Part shown: one piece after another, positions 35,338 to 47,618 of the stretch
How positions within the stretch are numbered: position 1 is the first letter of the stretch
Layout of the letters: the number at the start of each line of letters is the position of its first letter
NCBI GenBank assembly: GCA_030568195.1
Contig: JAJLTO010000002.1
Coordinates: 1,426,001 to 1,490,000, forward strand
Direction: 5' to 3'
From: Dipodascopsis uninucleata var. uninucleata
Taxonomy: Eukaryota; Ascomycota; Lipomycetes; Lipomycetales; Lipomycetaceae
Length of the DNA stretch: 64,000 nucleotides
Made by a program: the position numbers and the translations under genes
Notes under the pieces: model-generated
What the model was told of the DNA's origin: nothing
What the model saw: the letters and a program-made list of their open reading frames with translations, nothing else
Database searches by the model: none

Positions 35338-36225
35338 ATGGCTAGTTTAGGACTTACGGCTGATCAAATCGAGCAGTTCGATAGAGATGGCTATCTAGTC
35401 TTGCCTCGGGAACTCTCAGCAGAGACTGTCAAGACTCTATTCAATGAGACAAAGCAACTACTCACAGATTTTTCACTTGAAAACCATCCAATGACCAAAT
35501 TCTCGACGGACGAGACCGCTCATATTGGTGACGACTATTTCTTAAAATCATCTGAAAATATAAGTTTCTTCTTTGAGCAGGATGCTTTCTCTGATAAGGG
35601 TGATCTAGTCAAGTCCAAGGAGACTGCTATCAATAAAATCGGTCATGCATTACATAACTTGAACGATAACTTCCATGAGGTCTCGATTAATGATAGAAAT
35701 CGAGCTATTGCTCGAAGTCTTGGTTTCAAAGACGCGCAGGTCTTACAAAGTATGATTATCTGTAAGCAACCAGAGATTGGCGGAGAGGTCCCTAGTCACC
35801 AGGACTCAGTTTTTCTACACACGGACCCTCCAAGTGCTGTTGGCTTCTGGTATGCTCTTGAAGATTGTTCTACGGAAAATGGTGCTTTATCATTTGTTCC
35901 AGGCTCTCACAAATGGGCACCGATCGCGAAGCGAATGGTCCGAGCCGACTGTCTTAACAAGGGCACTACTTTTATAAGCATTGACGAAGTGGAATGCCCT
36001 AGAGAACCAAGTAAGGAAGAATTTGTCTTGGCTGAATGCCCTGCTGGTACTCTTGTCTTGATTCACGGTTCCATCCTTCACAAATCTGAAAAGAACACGT
36101 CTTTGAAGTCTAGATATGCTTATACTTTTCATGTGATTGAGGGCACGGCAAAATATGATACTTTGAACTGGCTTCAGGTCCCAATTACTGGTGGTAATAA
36201 TTTTACGCACTTGTACGAGGAATGA
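35338..36225 (+). CDS. Phytanoyl-CoA dioxygenase family protein, PHYHD1-like
   Basis: Fe(II)/2-oxoglutarate dioxygenase of 295 residues, intronless, matching the length and order of animal PHYHD1 (about 291 residues). The N-terminal IEQFDRDGYLVLP is the family opening. DYFLKSSENISFFFE and SINKIGHALH-type segments (AINKIGHALHNL here) are shared with PHYHD1. The iron triad is His154 and Asp156 in PSHQDS plus His248 in LIHGSILHKS; Arg259 in SRYAYTFH should bind 2-oxoglutarate. Human PHYHD1 couples 2-oxoglutarate turnover but has no proven substrate, so the reaction here is unknown. There is no mitochondrial or peroxisomal signal; the C-terminus LYEE is not a PTS1. Confidence 0.88.
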   Translation: MASLGLTADQIEQFDRDGYLVLPRELSAETVKTLFNETKQLLTDFSLENHPMTKFSTDETAHIGDDYFLKSSENISFFFEQDAFSDKGDLVKSKETAINKIGHALHNLNDNFHEVSINDRNRAIARSLGFKDAQVLQSMIICKQPEIGGEVPSHQDSVFLHTDPPSAVGFWYALEDCSTENGALSFVPGSHKWAPIAKRMVRADCLNKGTTFISIDEVECPREPSKEEFVLAECPAGTLVLIHGSILHKSEKNTSLKSRYAYTFHVIEGTAKYDTLNWLQVPITGGNNFTHLYEE

Positions 36226-37092
36226 CGTATATATTGAAATTTATCGTTCATAATTACTAGTTTCGAGTTTCATGGATATTTATATAGTATATTTTGCTAA
36301 TCGCCATGGTTTACGTTGCTATACCAGGATTGGACAAGGTTTATACTGCCTGTAGGTCTTTCACGCCAAATTTAGGAGATAATGTACAAGTAAATTAGTT
36401 AGCCATATGAAATACATCTTCCTTTCTTTAAAAATTGCTACTCCTCTTATTGAAAGAGTATATCTGTAAAGACTTACGGATGGTCAAGTTGCAAATTATG
36501 AACATTAAGTCACGCACAGATGCACTTTACATATATAATTATGTATAATGAAAATATAAGCAGAGCATAACAACACCTACTTATCTTAACACTAACTCTC
36601 AAATATCCCTATGAATACAGAAAGTGTCTAAAGAAACAATTGAATTCAGGACAGCTCTAAAGTAAAACTTTAGCTTAGATTTATACTGAAAAATTACCTA
36701 TAAATTCTTAAGATTATTTTCAATCTTTATTAGAGATACATATGTTCATGAGAGAGAAAATAGTAAAAGGAAAGACTAGACTTGTGTGTTGCCAATAAAA
36801 ATATATAAAATCATACAAAATCCCATCATTTATCAAGCACGGTATTTTTACTTTTACTCTCTTGCTTTTTTCTTCAGAAAATAAAAAGACCTGACCTGAT
36901 AACTCTGAAACCAAATAAAAGAAGAAAACGACTCTACTACTGCTCACTCAAATTTTTCGATTAAATAGAAAAAAAATTCAAATATAAGATACAACAAAAG
37001 CACAAGAACTTAGTCGGCAAGATAAATTTTTAGAGGAAAGTTAACCAACAATGTTAAATTAAAATATTCAGTGCATTATACTAATGGACCAT
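36226..37092. other. Convergent intergenic region after the PHYHD1-like and eIF4A genes
   Basis: About 870 A+T-rich bases between two gene 3' ends. A 30-codon ATG ORF near 36306 and a 75-codon minus-strand ORF at 36720-36947 have no support. The long A/T runs fit the 3' UTRs of two well-expressed genes. Confidence 0.45.
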
Positions 37093-38915
37093 TTATATAA
37101 GGTCTGCAACGTTCATTGGCATTTCGTCGATCTGAGTGCTGTAGAATTGTTCAATCTCTCTCATAACCTTAACGTCCTCATTAGTAACAAAGTTGATGGC
37201 AACACCTTTACGACCAAATCGACCACCACGGCCGATTCTGTGAATATAATTCTCCTTGTTGACGGGCAAATCATAGTTAATAACCAACGAAACCTGTTGA
37301 ACATCAATACCTCGGGCAAGCAAATCAGTAGTGATTAATACACGAGATGATCCCGATCGAAACTCTTTCATGATAATATCACGCTGAGCTTGATCCATGT
37401 CTCCATGCATGGCCGATACGGTGAAATCACGAGCAGTGAGCTTGTCGGTAAGCCAGTCTACCTTTCTTCTAGTGTTGCAGAAAATGACGGCTTGTGTAAT
37501 AGTTACTGTCTCATAAAGATCAGTAAGGGTGTCAAGTTTCCACTCTTCCTGCTCAACAGCAATGTAGAACTGTCGAATACCCTCGAGTGTCAGCTCATCT
37601 TTCTTAACTAAAATTCGGACAGGGTCACGCATGAACTTAGTAGTGACCTCAAGGACATCCTTTGGCATGGTAGCAGATAAAAGAACAACCTGAGTCGAAG
37701 GAGGCAAAAGTTGAAAAATATCGTAAATCTGGTCCTTGAATCCTTGTGAAAGCATCTCATCAGCCTCATCAAGAACGAAGATCTTAACGGTGTCAGTTCG
37801 GAGGGCTCGTCGCTGGATCATATCTTGAACACGACCTGGCGTACCAACAACAATTTGAACACCCTCCTGGAGAATTCGGACGTCATCTCTAATAGCAGTA
37901 CCACCAATGCATGCGTGGCAAGTAACATTGGTGTAATCACCAATAGCCACAACGACCTTCTGAATCTGCTGAGCAAGCTCGCGAGTTGGTGCCAATATGA
38001 GAGCCTGGCATTGCTTAACATTGTAATCAATCTTCTGAAGAACAGAGATCGAGAACGTAGCAGTCTTACCTGTACCAGACTGAGCTTGAGCGAGAACATC
38101 ACGGCCTTAGAAAGTTCAGTTAGCCAATTAATTCGCTTTGTATATTCATATATATATGCAACAAAACATACCCTTGATAACTGGCATAATAGCACGCTGT
38201 TGAATGGATGATGGAACTTCAAAACTAGAGCCATTGTTAGTATCACGTAGAGAGAAGAAAGAAGTTGCTGTATTTTCACTACTAGCGAGAATAATGAAGT
38301 CACCCCTAATTCGCTTCTAATTTGTTTTGCAAATATTCTTCAAAATAAATCACTTGTACTCAGGACATCCAAACTCAATTGCATCTTGAAACAGCATCTT
38401 ATACTTCAGAGAAATAATCGAACTCAGAAACAAGATGACAGATTTTCGTATCCTTTCACGATATATACACTAACTCTTCTTAGACAGTTTCTGACTTACC
38501 CATATCCAAAGATACCTATAAAACTCGGTTCTCGTCAGTAATCAATCATCAAAAATCCAAATCGTAATTATCACAGTAGTAATTAGGCAATCAATGATTA
38601 TTGCGAATAGAGATGATTATTGCAGCGGTGCCTCTCATTTTACAGTTGAATATTGTTTGAACTTTGCGCAATCTTGTTCACTTTGTCCTCCCCCTTAGAG
38701 ACAAGTCAACGTCGCCACACATACTGTAATCAGGCTTCTCTTTCACTTCCATCATCTAATTTAATAGAGCGTGAATCAATATATTATATGAAATTATATG
38801 AATTACCTCTCAGAAGCTCTGGCTTAAGGTTCATGTCATCAAAGGAGTCAACAACCTCATCGTAGTTGGACTCAATCTGATCTCCGTCGATATCAGTCAA
38901 TTGCTGGTCAGCCAT
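37093..38915 (-). CDS. TIF1: Translation initiation factor eIF4A
   Basis: DEAD-box RNA helicase of the cap-binding complex eIF4F, 396 residues. Four exons: 38807-38915, 38500-38515, 38172-38224 and 37093-38105. Motifs in order: the Q motif [17 protein letters not shown] (I), PTRELAQQ (Ia), TPGR (Ib), VLDEADEML (II), SATMP (III), VIFCNT (IV), [10 protein letters not shown] (V) and [13 protein letters not shown] (VI). The C-terminus MPMNVADLI is the fungal eIF4A ending. Exon 2 is a 16-base microexon that encodes GIFGYG with help from its neighbours; skipping it would break the frame and the Q-motif region. The N-terminus [20 protein letters not shown] is typical of ascomycetes. A telobox-like octamer lies 216 bases upstream. 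Confidence 0.97.
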
Positions 38916-38970
38916 ATTTACTAGTGACAACTATAAGTAATCTACTTTAAATAGTAAGAACTAATATGAA

Positions 38971-39018
38971 TATCTATATATATATTTATATATATTATAT
39001 ATAAATATATTTTAGATA
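38971..39018. repeat. A/T-rich palindrome in the eIF4A leader
   Basis: The left arm starts TATCTA and runs on as alternating A/T; the right arm ends TAGATA. The inner ATATATTTATATATA pairs exactly with its partner, and a two- to three-base mismatch separates it from the outer six pairs. The palindrome ends about 55 bases before the eIF4A ATG, so it is likely transcribed. Confidence 0.75.
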
Positions 39019-39130
39019 TAAAAAGAATATTTCGTAAAGTCTTTTAAGTGATTTCTTAAAAACGAAATCGTTAAAAAGAAGAAGAAGAAAAAAATTTTTT
39101 TGATCGGTTTTCTTTCGAGGATTTTGCGCG

Positions 39131-39138
39131 TAGGGTTT
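39131..39138 (-). promoter_or_regulatory. Telobox-like octamer upstream of eIF4A
   Basis: AAACCCTA on the gene's strand (TAGGGTTT on the plus strand), about 216 bases before the eIF4A ATG. The same octamer is found at a similar distance before eS1. Tbf1-type factors are plausible binders; this is inference from motif and position. Confidence 0.35.
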
Positions 39139-39755
39139 TTATTCCGGGTAACACGCTTAATTTCTTATTCGGTTTGTTCTATGCTGGCAGAATGCTCACA
39201 CGAAGTCTCTGCTTACTGATTATACAACAGTGAAATGTTAGATTATGAGTGGGAATGAAAGGAAACTGGTTCTCAGAAAAGCAATGGCTAATACTATAGA
39301 ATATGAAGACCATTGGACTACTCGGCCAAGCTTAGCGTCGTCACAAAATATAGCCTACGATGATAATATTCTTTGGGTACAAGTCATGAAGTCGAAGTAT
39401 ACAATAATTGCGTTATGATATAACTAAAACAAAACATTATACAGCAATATGAATTGTGGGAAGCATGGAAATAGAGTATTGCGGAATCAAATTATTAAAA
39501 AAGATCGATAACAAGAAACTAGAACACACACAAACAACAGAAGCCACTCATACATTTTTTAAGATATTCACTACAGATATATTACTCATAGTAGCATTCT
39601 CCCCAGTCCTTTTATTTAAAACTAAGAAGCTGAATTATCTGGTCGTAATCGTTGTCATCATGATACGTAATATTAAGTGGAAATATGTATCTGAAGCATC
39701 ATAAGGCATACAAACAACACAGCGCAACCAAACTATCATTCTTACAAAGAGACCA

Positions 39756-41579
39756 TTAGCTTCCACTCGCCCGTTTCCATGGTGCAACAGATGGAGCACT
39801 TGGAGGCGGTGGTTGTGAAGGTAATGGCGGTGCGACAGAGCTTTGCTGACCCTGATGAGGTGGCGGATATTGATTATTGTGATTGTTATAATTATTGGAG
39901 CGATAGCCATTTGGACCAGAAGGAGGACCAGATCTCAAATCCTGTCCAGGACCTGCTTCAATTGCACCCACGTTACCACCTGATGACGAGCCGCCAGATC
40001 CAGAAAGCTCAAGCATAAGACGCTCGTACTCTTTGTCGGGACCATTAGCATTGCTACCTTGTTGAGGACCTCCATTCCTAAACCCGTATTGAGGTCGCTC
40101 CTTACAATCCCTAGCAAAATGACCTGCGTTTCCGCAGATTCTGCATATGACATTCGCCGTGAAGTTGCGCTGATGTGGACAATCGTATTTTCTGTGTCCC
40201 AATTCACCACCTACACAAAAGTAATCAATCAGTATCGCATAAATAATACGCACAATCATGTACGGACGTGAAACATGCAGTATGATATGACACAGCATCA
40301 CTTACAATTCTGGCAAGCCTGATTTTCGTCATCTCTTAAGGTACCATTGAGAGCTGCAAGTTCACGAAGTTGGTTTCGCTTTAATTCATTTTGACCTTCG
40401 GGTATCGATGCGGCCGTCTGAATTACTTTGTTTACAAGCTTAATTGCTTTTTGCACTTTCTCTTCCGTATCTGCAATAATCAAGCAATGAAGATCTTCTT
40501 CAAGATTTGATTGAAATGCTGCATCGGATCGGCCCTTTCCTTCCTTCACTGAGCCTTTTCCACGAATGGCGATTTTAGCTCCTGACTCGGTCTCCATCTT
40601 TTTCAACGTATTACCACGGGGTCCAATCAATTGACCAACTAAAATGACGAGAAAAACATCTTAGTGACCTGAAATACCTAACTGAAATACCCAACTAAGA
40701 AAATTTCACACTTACTGAAGTTAATTTCCGGATAGTCATTTACTGGTACAAATACTTTCTCTTGCGTCTTCAGTGGTCTTCTATAGTCAGCTGGAGGTTT
40801 GAAGTCCGGAATAGTCTTCATGGCCTTCTCTACAAGACGGTGTCTTTCATCTTCCAACTTCTTTCTATATCGTACTTCTCGCGTGTTGATTCGCTTACCA
40901 TTAGCATCGTACTGAGGCGGTGGCGAAGGCGATCTGATAATTTAGAGGCATAGATTAGTAACGTATAGCTTTTACAAGTTAATATACTTAATGTCTGCTA
41001 ACATAAAGAACTCACCTTTCTCCATCACGAGGCACAACATCATTGATCCGTAGCTTTTGTGAGATCTCTTCTATTCGAAGGTTAAGAACATATGCTTCAA
41101 CTTGTTCCGGTGTCATATTTCCCGTTATGCTGGTCGGCATATTTATCAAATTCGCCACATGATTCTCCTCTGCTGCACCCCATCTATTTTTCCGCTTTCT
41201 CTTACGCGGTGCATCTTCTACCGTAGCAGATCTACCTCTTCTCTCTATGTCACTGTCGTCTTCCCTTTCGTCTGCTCGACGTCGATGCGTACCATTTATT
41301 GAATCAGAATCAAAATCTGGAGGTGGTGGAGGGATGAAATCTGATGGAGGTGATGGAGGAGGCGGCGGTAGATCTGCGGGAGGAGGAGGAGGTAGCACTC
41401 CATATAGGTCGTCTTCTGGAGGAGGAGGTGGTGGTGGAACGAACAGGTCCTCAGCAGCTGTTCTCCTTCTGACACCTAGTGGGATATTGTTTGTCCCTGA
41501 GAACATCATTAGACATTATATTCCTGCAATCCAAATTTGGCTATCTAATAAAATATATGAATTTACCTGTAATCCCCAT
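39756..41579 (-). CDS. BBP: Branch-point-binding protein BBP/SF1 (Bpb1)
   Basis: Recognises the intron branch site early in spliceosome assembly. Five exons: 41567-41579, 41016-41496, 40716-40933, 40306-40638 and 39756-40210, giving 499 residues. Order: a proline-rich N-terminus, the helix-hairpin segment with [13 protein letters not shown]-like residues (U2AF65-binding tryptophan in NRWG), and a KH-QUA2 domain ([35 protein letters not shown]). Two CCHC zinc knuckles ([14 protein letters not shown] and [14 protein letters not shown]) and a Gly/Pro/Asn-rich tail complete it. Two N-termini are possible: spliced (MGIT joined to GTNN) or an in-frame ATG at 41509 (MMFSGTNN); they use the same frame. 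The spliced form is preferred because of its strong donor. Confidence 0.94.
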
Positions 41580-41966
41580 ATCTTGTCGAAATGTGTTCGT
41601 CGCTACAACTCTATATCTCGTCCTGTTACTTATGAATATTTTACTGACTGAAGAGCTTTACTTAATAGACGCTAACAAAATCTCGATGCTTGTAGTTGTT
41701 ACACGAGTAAAATTTCTCTAGTAGTACATATCTGCATAACTATCACATATGTAATCCATTTGTGTTATATAGGGTTAGTCGAAACGGTTCTCATATGTTC
41801 GCATAATAGTACTTAAATTACTATGTGAATTTTATGGCCAATTGGAATCGACTATTTACAGAATTTAGCTATTAGTCCATAAATTGAATGCTTTCTGGAT
41901 GTTTTTTTCTACGAGGCCAGAAGGTGACCACAGTAATATTAGTTAAAAGACTAAAAACGATTAAAA
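41580..41966. other. Divergent intergenic region, BBP and NDUFS5
   Basis: About 390 A+T-rich bases holding two promoters. A TAGGGTTA (telobox-like) stands near 41770. No ORF of note lies wholly within it. Confidence 0.45.
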
Positions 41967-42469
41967 ATGTCATCCGGAATCGGTGTTACAGGAAACCAGG
42001 GAAGATGCTTTCAGTGTAAGTCTTCATATGTTTGTGGACATGTTGTAATGCAGCATGTCTACCAAGACAAGAGGGAGAGCAATTGCAGATATGTTAGAGA
42101 AGTTATATTCGGATGTAGATGATGAATTTATTACTAATTTCGAGTGTTTTATGATATGCTATAGATTGGCAGGAGCTGGTAGACTGTTCTAAGGGTGTCA
42201 AAGATGGATCAAAGTCTCGAGTTGAATGTCAATTACAGGTTTCAGACTACATGGAGTGTCTGCATCACAGAAAGGAGGTTCGTTATATTTCAGGTTTCGC
42301 AGATGTTATCGAGACTCCAATGAGTATGATGTAAATGTACTTACCTTGAATGAATTTTTATATATAGAAAGCACGATTACATGAGCTGAGACAAGTTATT
42401 TTGGATAATCCAGAGACTACTAAGCGAAAGCCGGTCCGATCATTAGTATTATTGGACGAAGTCGAATAA
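41967..42469 (+). CDS. NDUFS5: Complex I accessory subunit NDUFS5 (15 kDa)
   Basis: Small intermembrane-space subunit of NADH:ubiquinone oxidoreductase, 87 residues in three exons (41967-42015, 42165-42277 and 42368-42469). The spliced protein has a twin CX9C fold: C-FQYWQELVD-C and C-QLQVSDYME-C, followed by LHHRKEKAR, the family pattern. Such proteins are oxidised and trapped by the Mia40 pathway. No ORF long enough to attract notice exists in any one exon, so it is easy to miss. The donor of intron 2 is GTTCGT, a weaker match than usual. It supports the presence of complex I together with NDUFA6. Confidence 0.9.
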
Positions 42470-42951
42470 GCAAGCATTCAATTGGGGAAGAGCCAAAGTG
42501 TTCATTTAGTGGAGATGTTTAGATCTGTTTTAACGAGCGAGAGTATCTTTTTTGATTAAGGATTTCTTTAATCATGGAATTACACACTAGGATTTTGTCG
42601 TTTTGTACATATACACATTTAGTTAAATTTATCAACAGACATAAAATTTCAATCGTCGTCTCGGATGTTTACATCTATCTGGTGACTTTCTTTTCTAATC
42701 TGCGTTCGAAGATAGCATTTGAGTGAAGGCTGTGATCTTGTAGTCGCCTATGTATGTGCATTATTCCTTTGTGTGGCTTTAGAGAGAGCTTGTCAAGAAT
42801 AGAGATTATTCGTTTATTGCGTAAGAGATAAATACTAATCATATGGATATTTGATACAAGCCCACATCATTTAAAATACAGAGTCTCGAATATTATTTAT
42901 TTGCTTTACAAATACACCATTCTTGTTATATGACTAATAAGCTCTCTTTGA
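42470..42951. other. Convergent intergenic region after NDUFS5 and DIM1
   Basis: About 480 A+T-rich bases between two 3' ends. No ORF, RNA gene or repeat was recognised. Confidence 0.5.
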
Positions 42952-44189
<1,238 letters not shown>

Positions 44190-44450
44190 TTACTGTTGAG
44201 ACGTATCTATTCGGTCTATATTAATCTATTTCCTGATCTTATTGTAACAGTAGTAAATTTTTTTGACATGAAAGGCAAGTTTTTGAACTTGGGACTTCCA
44301 TCGCGCGGCTCATTTGACATCTTTTTGCTGTAAAAAATCCCATCCTATATTACCTGTAGTCTTTAATTTCGTCAACGTCGAAATTATTCGATTCAATAAT
44401 AGTGCAAGAAATACCACACTTGGAAAATAAGGGGGTGCATTTAGTTAAAA

Positions 44451-47300
44451 ATGTTTGCGTCGCCGAGACGAGATTTCTTGAACGAACCGGCACCTGAAAA
44501 CTACGTTCCAGGTCTTGGTCGTGGTGCGACTGGATTTACAACTCGATCGGATATTGGCCCGGCCAGAGAAGGCCCAACCGAGGACAGTATCAAGGCTGCA
44601 CTTGCTAAAAGAGCAGAGGCGATAAAAAATGGTGAAGAGGAGGATGATGAGGAGGATGAAAGATTTAAGGATAGTGAGAATGATGAGGGTCTCTTCGCTT
44701 CTGGTACGTACGATGCAGACGATGATGAAGCAGATAGAATCTATAAGGAAGTCGATGAGCGAATGGACTCTCGTCGAAAAGCAAGAAGGTGAGTATTTCT
44801 TACGTAGAACCCAATGAATACTAAAATTTGTTTCACGTATTGATGTGGATTGGAATCAGCTTTAACTAACAGAGAGTTCGATTATATTAGAGAAGCACGA
44901 GAGCTCCGAGAGCGTCAGGAATATGAAGAGAAAAATCCAAAGATCTCCAATCAATTTGCTGATTTGAAGCGAGCTCTATCTACAGTAACTGATGAAGAAT
45001 GGGCAAGGATTCCGGATGTCGGTGACTTGACAGGCAAAAATAGGAGAGGAAGAAAGCTTCTTCAACAACAGCAGCGGTTCTATCCAGTTCCTGATTCTGT
45101 ACTCGCACAAGCTACGGAGAAAACAGCTATAGACAGTAGCATAGATACTAGCGACGGTACAGCATCTACTGTAGATGGTACAATGACGGATTTTAGACAA
45201 ATATCTGAGGCTCGTGATAAGATGCTCGGCATTAAGCTGGATCAGGCTGGGACCGATTCTGTGACGGGTTCAACAAATATTGATCCCAAAGGCTATCTTA
45301 CTTCTCTCTCTACCAGTTTGAAAAAGCCAGATGCTGAAGTAGGCGATATCCAAAAGGCAAGGCTTTTGCTAGAATCTGTCATCAAAACAAATCCAAAGCA
45401 CGCACCAGGCTGGATCGCCTCTGCAAGATTAGAAGAGCATGCTAATAGATTCGCAGCTGCTCGAAAGATTATACAACAAGGCTGTGAAAACTGTCCTAAA
45501 AATGAAGACGTCTGGCTTGAAAATATGCGTCTTAACACTCCTCAAAATGCTAAAATAATTGCTGCAAAGGCAGTGCAATACGTGCCCAAGAGCGTTAAGC
45601 TCTGGTTGGAAGCTGTGAAGCTAGAAAATGAGGATAAAGCTAAAAAGCGCGTTTTACGAAAGGCACTAGAAAATATTCCTCAAAGTGTAACACTTTGGAA
45701 AGAGGCAGTTAATTTGGAGGAAGATCCTAATGATGCGAAAATTCTATTGGCTCGTGCGGTTGATTTAATACCTCTTTCGGTAGAGCTTTGGCTGGCATTG
45801 GCTCGTCTTGAGTCGCATGAGAATGCGAGAAAGGTGCTCAATAAGGCTCGACAGGCTTGCAGGACATCTCATGAGATATGGGTTGCGGCTGCCAAGCTTG
45901 AAGAAAGTGCTGGGAATGGCTCAAAAGTGGAAATGATTTTTAGGAAAGGTATTTCTGAACTGCAGAAGCGTGGCGGCATGTTGGAAAGAGAACAATGGAT
46001 TACCGAAGCAGAGAAATGCGAAAAAGAAGGCTCGATTATTACTTGTCAAGCCATCATTCGTACCACCCTGGGCCAAGGTTTGGAGGATGAAGATCAGCTC
46101 TCAATTTGGCTTGATGATGCAAAGAATTCAATTTTACATGGCTCTTACGAAACTGCTAAAGCTATATTTGCATATGCTCTTCGTGTTTTTAACACAAACG
46201 AAGATTTGTGGAAGGAAGCGACCAACCTTGAGAAATTCCATGGATCTGAAAGATCACTCTACGAATTGATGGAGAAATCAGTAGAGGCTTGTCCATCTTC
46301 CACAGAGTTATGGCTACTTTACTCAAAAGAGAAGCTCTCCCGAGCGGATATAAATGGTGCGCGGTCTGTTCTGACGAGGGCGTTTGAGCACAATCCAAAC
46401 AACGAAAATATCTGGCTCGCAGCTGTCGATTTAGAAGCTGAGAACAATGAACATGAACGTGCCAGAATATTGTTATCAAAAGCTAGACAAGAGGCAGATA
46501 CAGAACGTGTTTGGATCAAGTCAGTCGTACTAGAACGACAATTGAAGAATTCGGATGCAGCACTAGAACTTGTCAACCAGAGTCTTCAGGAATATCCAAA
46601 TTCACCGAAATTGTGGATGCTTAAGGGCCAGATATACCAAACGGAGAAGCGAATCCCGCAGGCACGAGAGGCATTTTTATCGGGAACTAAAGCATGTCCA
46701 AAGTCTATACCATTATGGATTTTACTATCGCGACTAGAAGAAGAGCAAGGCGTTGTCATACGGTCTAGATCGATTTTGGAACGCGCTGCGCTTGCTAATC
46801 CGAAGTCGCCAGAAATTTGGCTAGAACGTATTCGAATCGAAAAGCGTACTAATAATCTTATGCAAGCGAGGCAGCTTGCCGCTAAAGCATTACAAGAATG
46901 CCCTCTTTCTGGTCAGCTATGGGCTGAAAGCATTTGGATGGAATCGCGTACTCAGAGAAAACCTCGATTCGTTGATGCTTTACGAAAGTGTGAGAACGAT
47001 CCAATACTAATCGCGTCTGTTGCTCGCTTGTTCTGGGCAGAAAGAAAGGTAGATAAAGCGAAATCTTGGTTAGAACGAGCGATTAAGGCTGATTCCGATG
47101 TAGGAGACCATTGGGCGCTCTTTTATAAATTTCTACAACAGTATGGAACTGATGAAGAACGGGCTGACTTGATTGCTAAGTTTAAAGTAGCAGATCCTCA
47201 TCATGGTGAGATCTGGCCCGCTGTGGTAAAAGATGTAAATAATTTTGGAAGATCAAAGCAAGATCTTCTCCTGTTAGCGGCAGAAAAAGTTCAACAGTAA
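44451..47300 (+). CDS. PRP1: Pre-mRNA splicing factor Prp1/Prp6 (PRPF6), U4/U6.U5 tri-snRNP
   Basis: Tri-snRNP bridging factor that links U5 and U4/U6 before activation. Two exons (44451-44788 and 44891-47300) give 915 residues. The N-terminal Prp1 domain is clear: the start FLNEPAPENYVPGLGRGATGFTTRSDIGPARE, an acidic run, YKEVDERMDSRRKARR, and NQFADLKRALSTVTDEEW. The acceptor TATATTAG is chosen because it reproduces the exact spacing of the human protein here; an earlier CAG would add six residues. The rest is a long array of HAT/TPR repeats (patterns such as LWLEAVKLE, VWIKSVVLER, IWLERIRIEKR) to the end. Length agrees with fission-yeast Prp1 (about 906). Confidence 0.96.
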
Positions 47301-47618
47301 GCTATTTCTTAATTATTATGTATTTATGATATCGTCTCAATTCCTATATGATTGTATTATTATCTTTCTGAGCTACCTATTTTCAAGAAGTAGCATTAAA
47401 ACAAATCTAAAGTTCAAATTTACAAGTAGACTGAAATGCCCTTCAAAGTAGTGTCTTCGCTTTACTACACACTAATTCAGATACACAGGAGTCTCCAAAA
47501 ATCACTTGATGAGGAATACTAAGAGGAAATTACATAATTATTATATACATCAAAGATTTAGAAAAGGCTTGATTAGCTAGCTATTCTACAAGGAAAAATT
47601 TGACCAAGTCAATTGCCC
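47301..47618. other. Convergent intergenic region after PRP1 and ATG7
   Basis: About 320 A+T-rich bases between two 3' ends. Nothing but presumed 3' UTR sequence was seen. Confidence 0.5.

Larger units (their letters stand above)
38916..39755. other. Promoter and leader region of eIF4A
   Basis: About 840 bases between the eIF4A start and the 3' end of the BBP gene. It contains a long A/T palindrome, an A/G-rich run (near 39075) and a telobox-like octamer, listed separately. An 82-codon plus-strand ORF at 39456-39704 has no family resemblance and is ignored. Confidence 0.5.

Noticed and set aside
36306-36399. 30-codon ATG ORF (MVYVAIPGLDK...) after the PHYHD1-like gene
   Set aside because: Too short to judge, in a probable 3' UTR, with no conserved motif.
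41247-41651. Glycine-rich plus-strand ORF across the BBP N-terminus
   Set aside because: It is the antisense shadow of the BBP proline-rich coding region.
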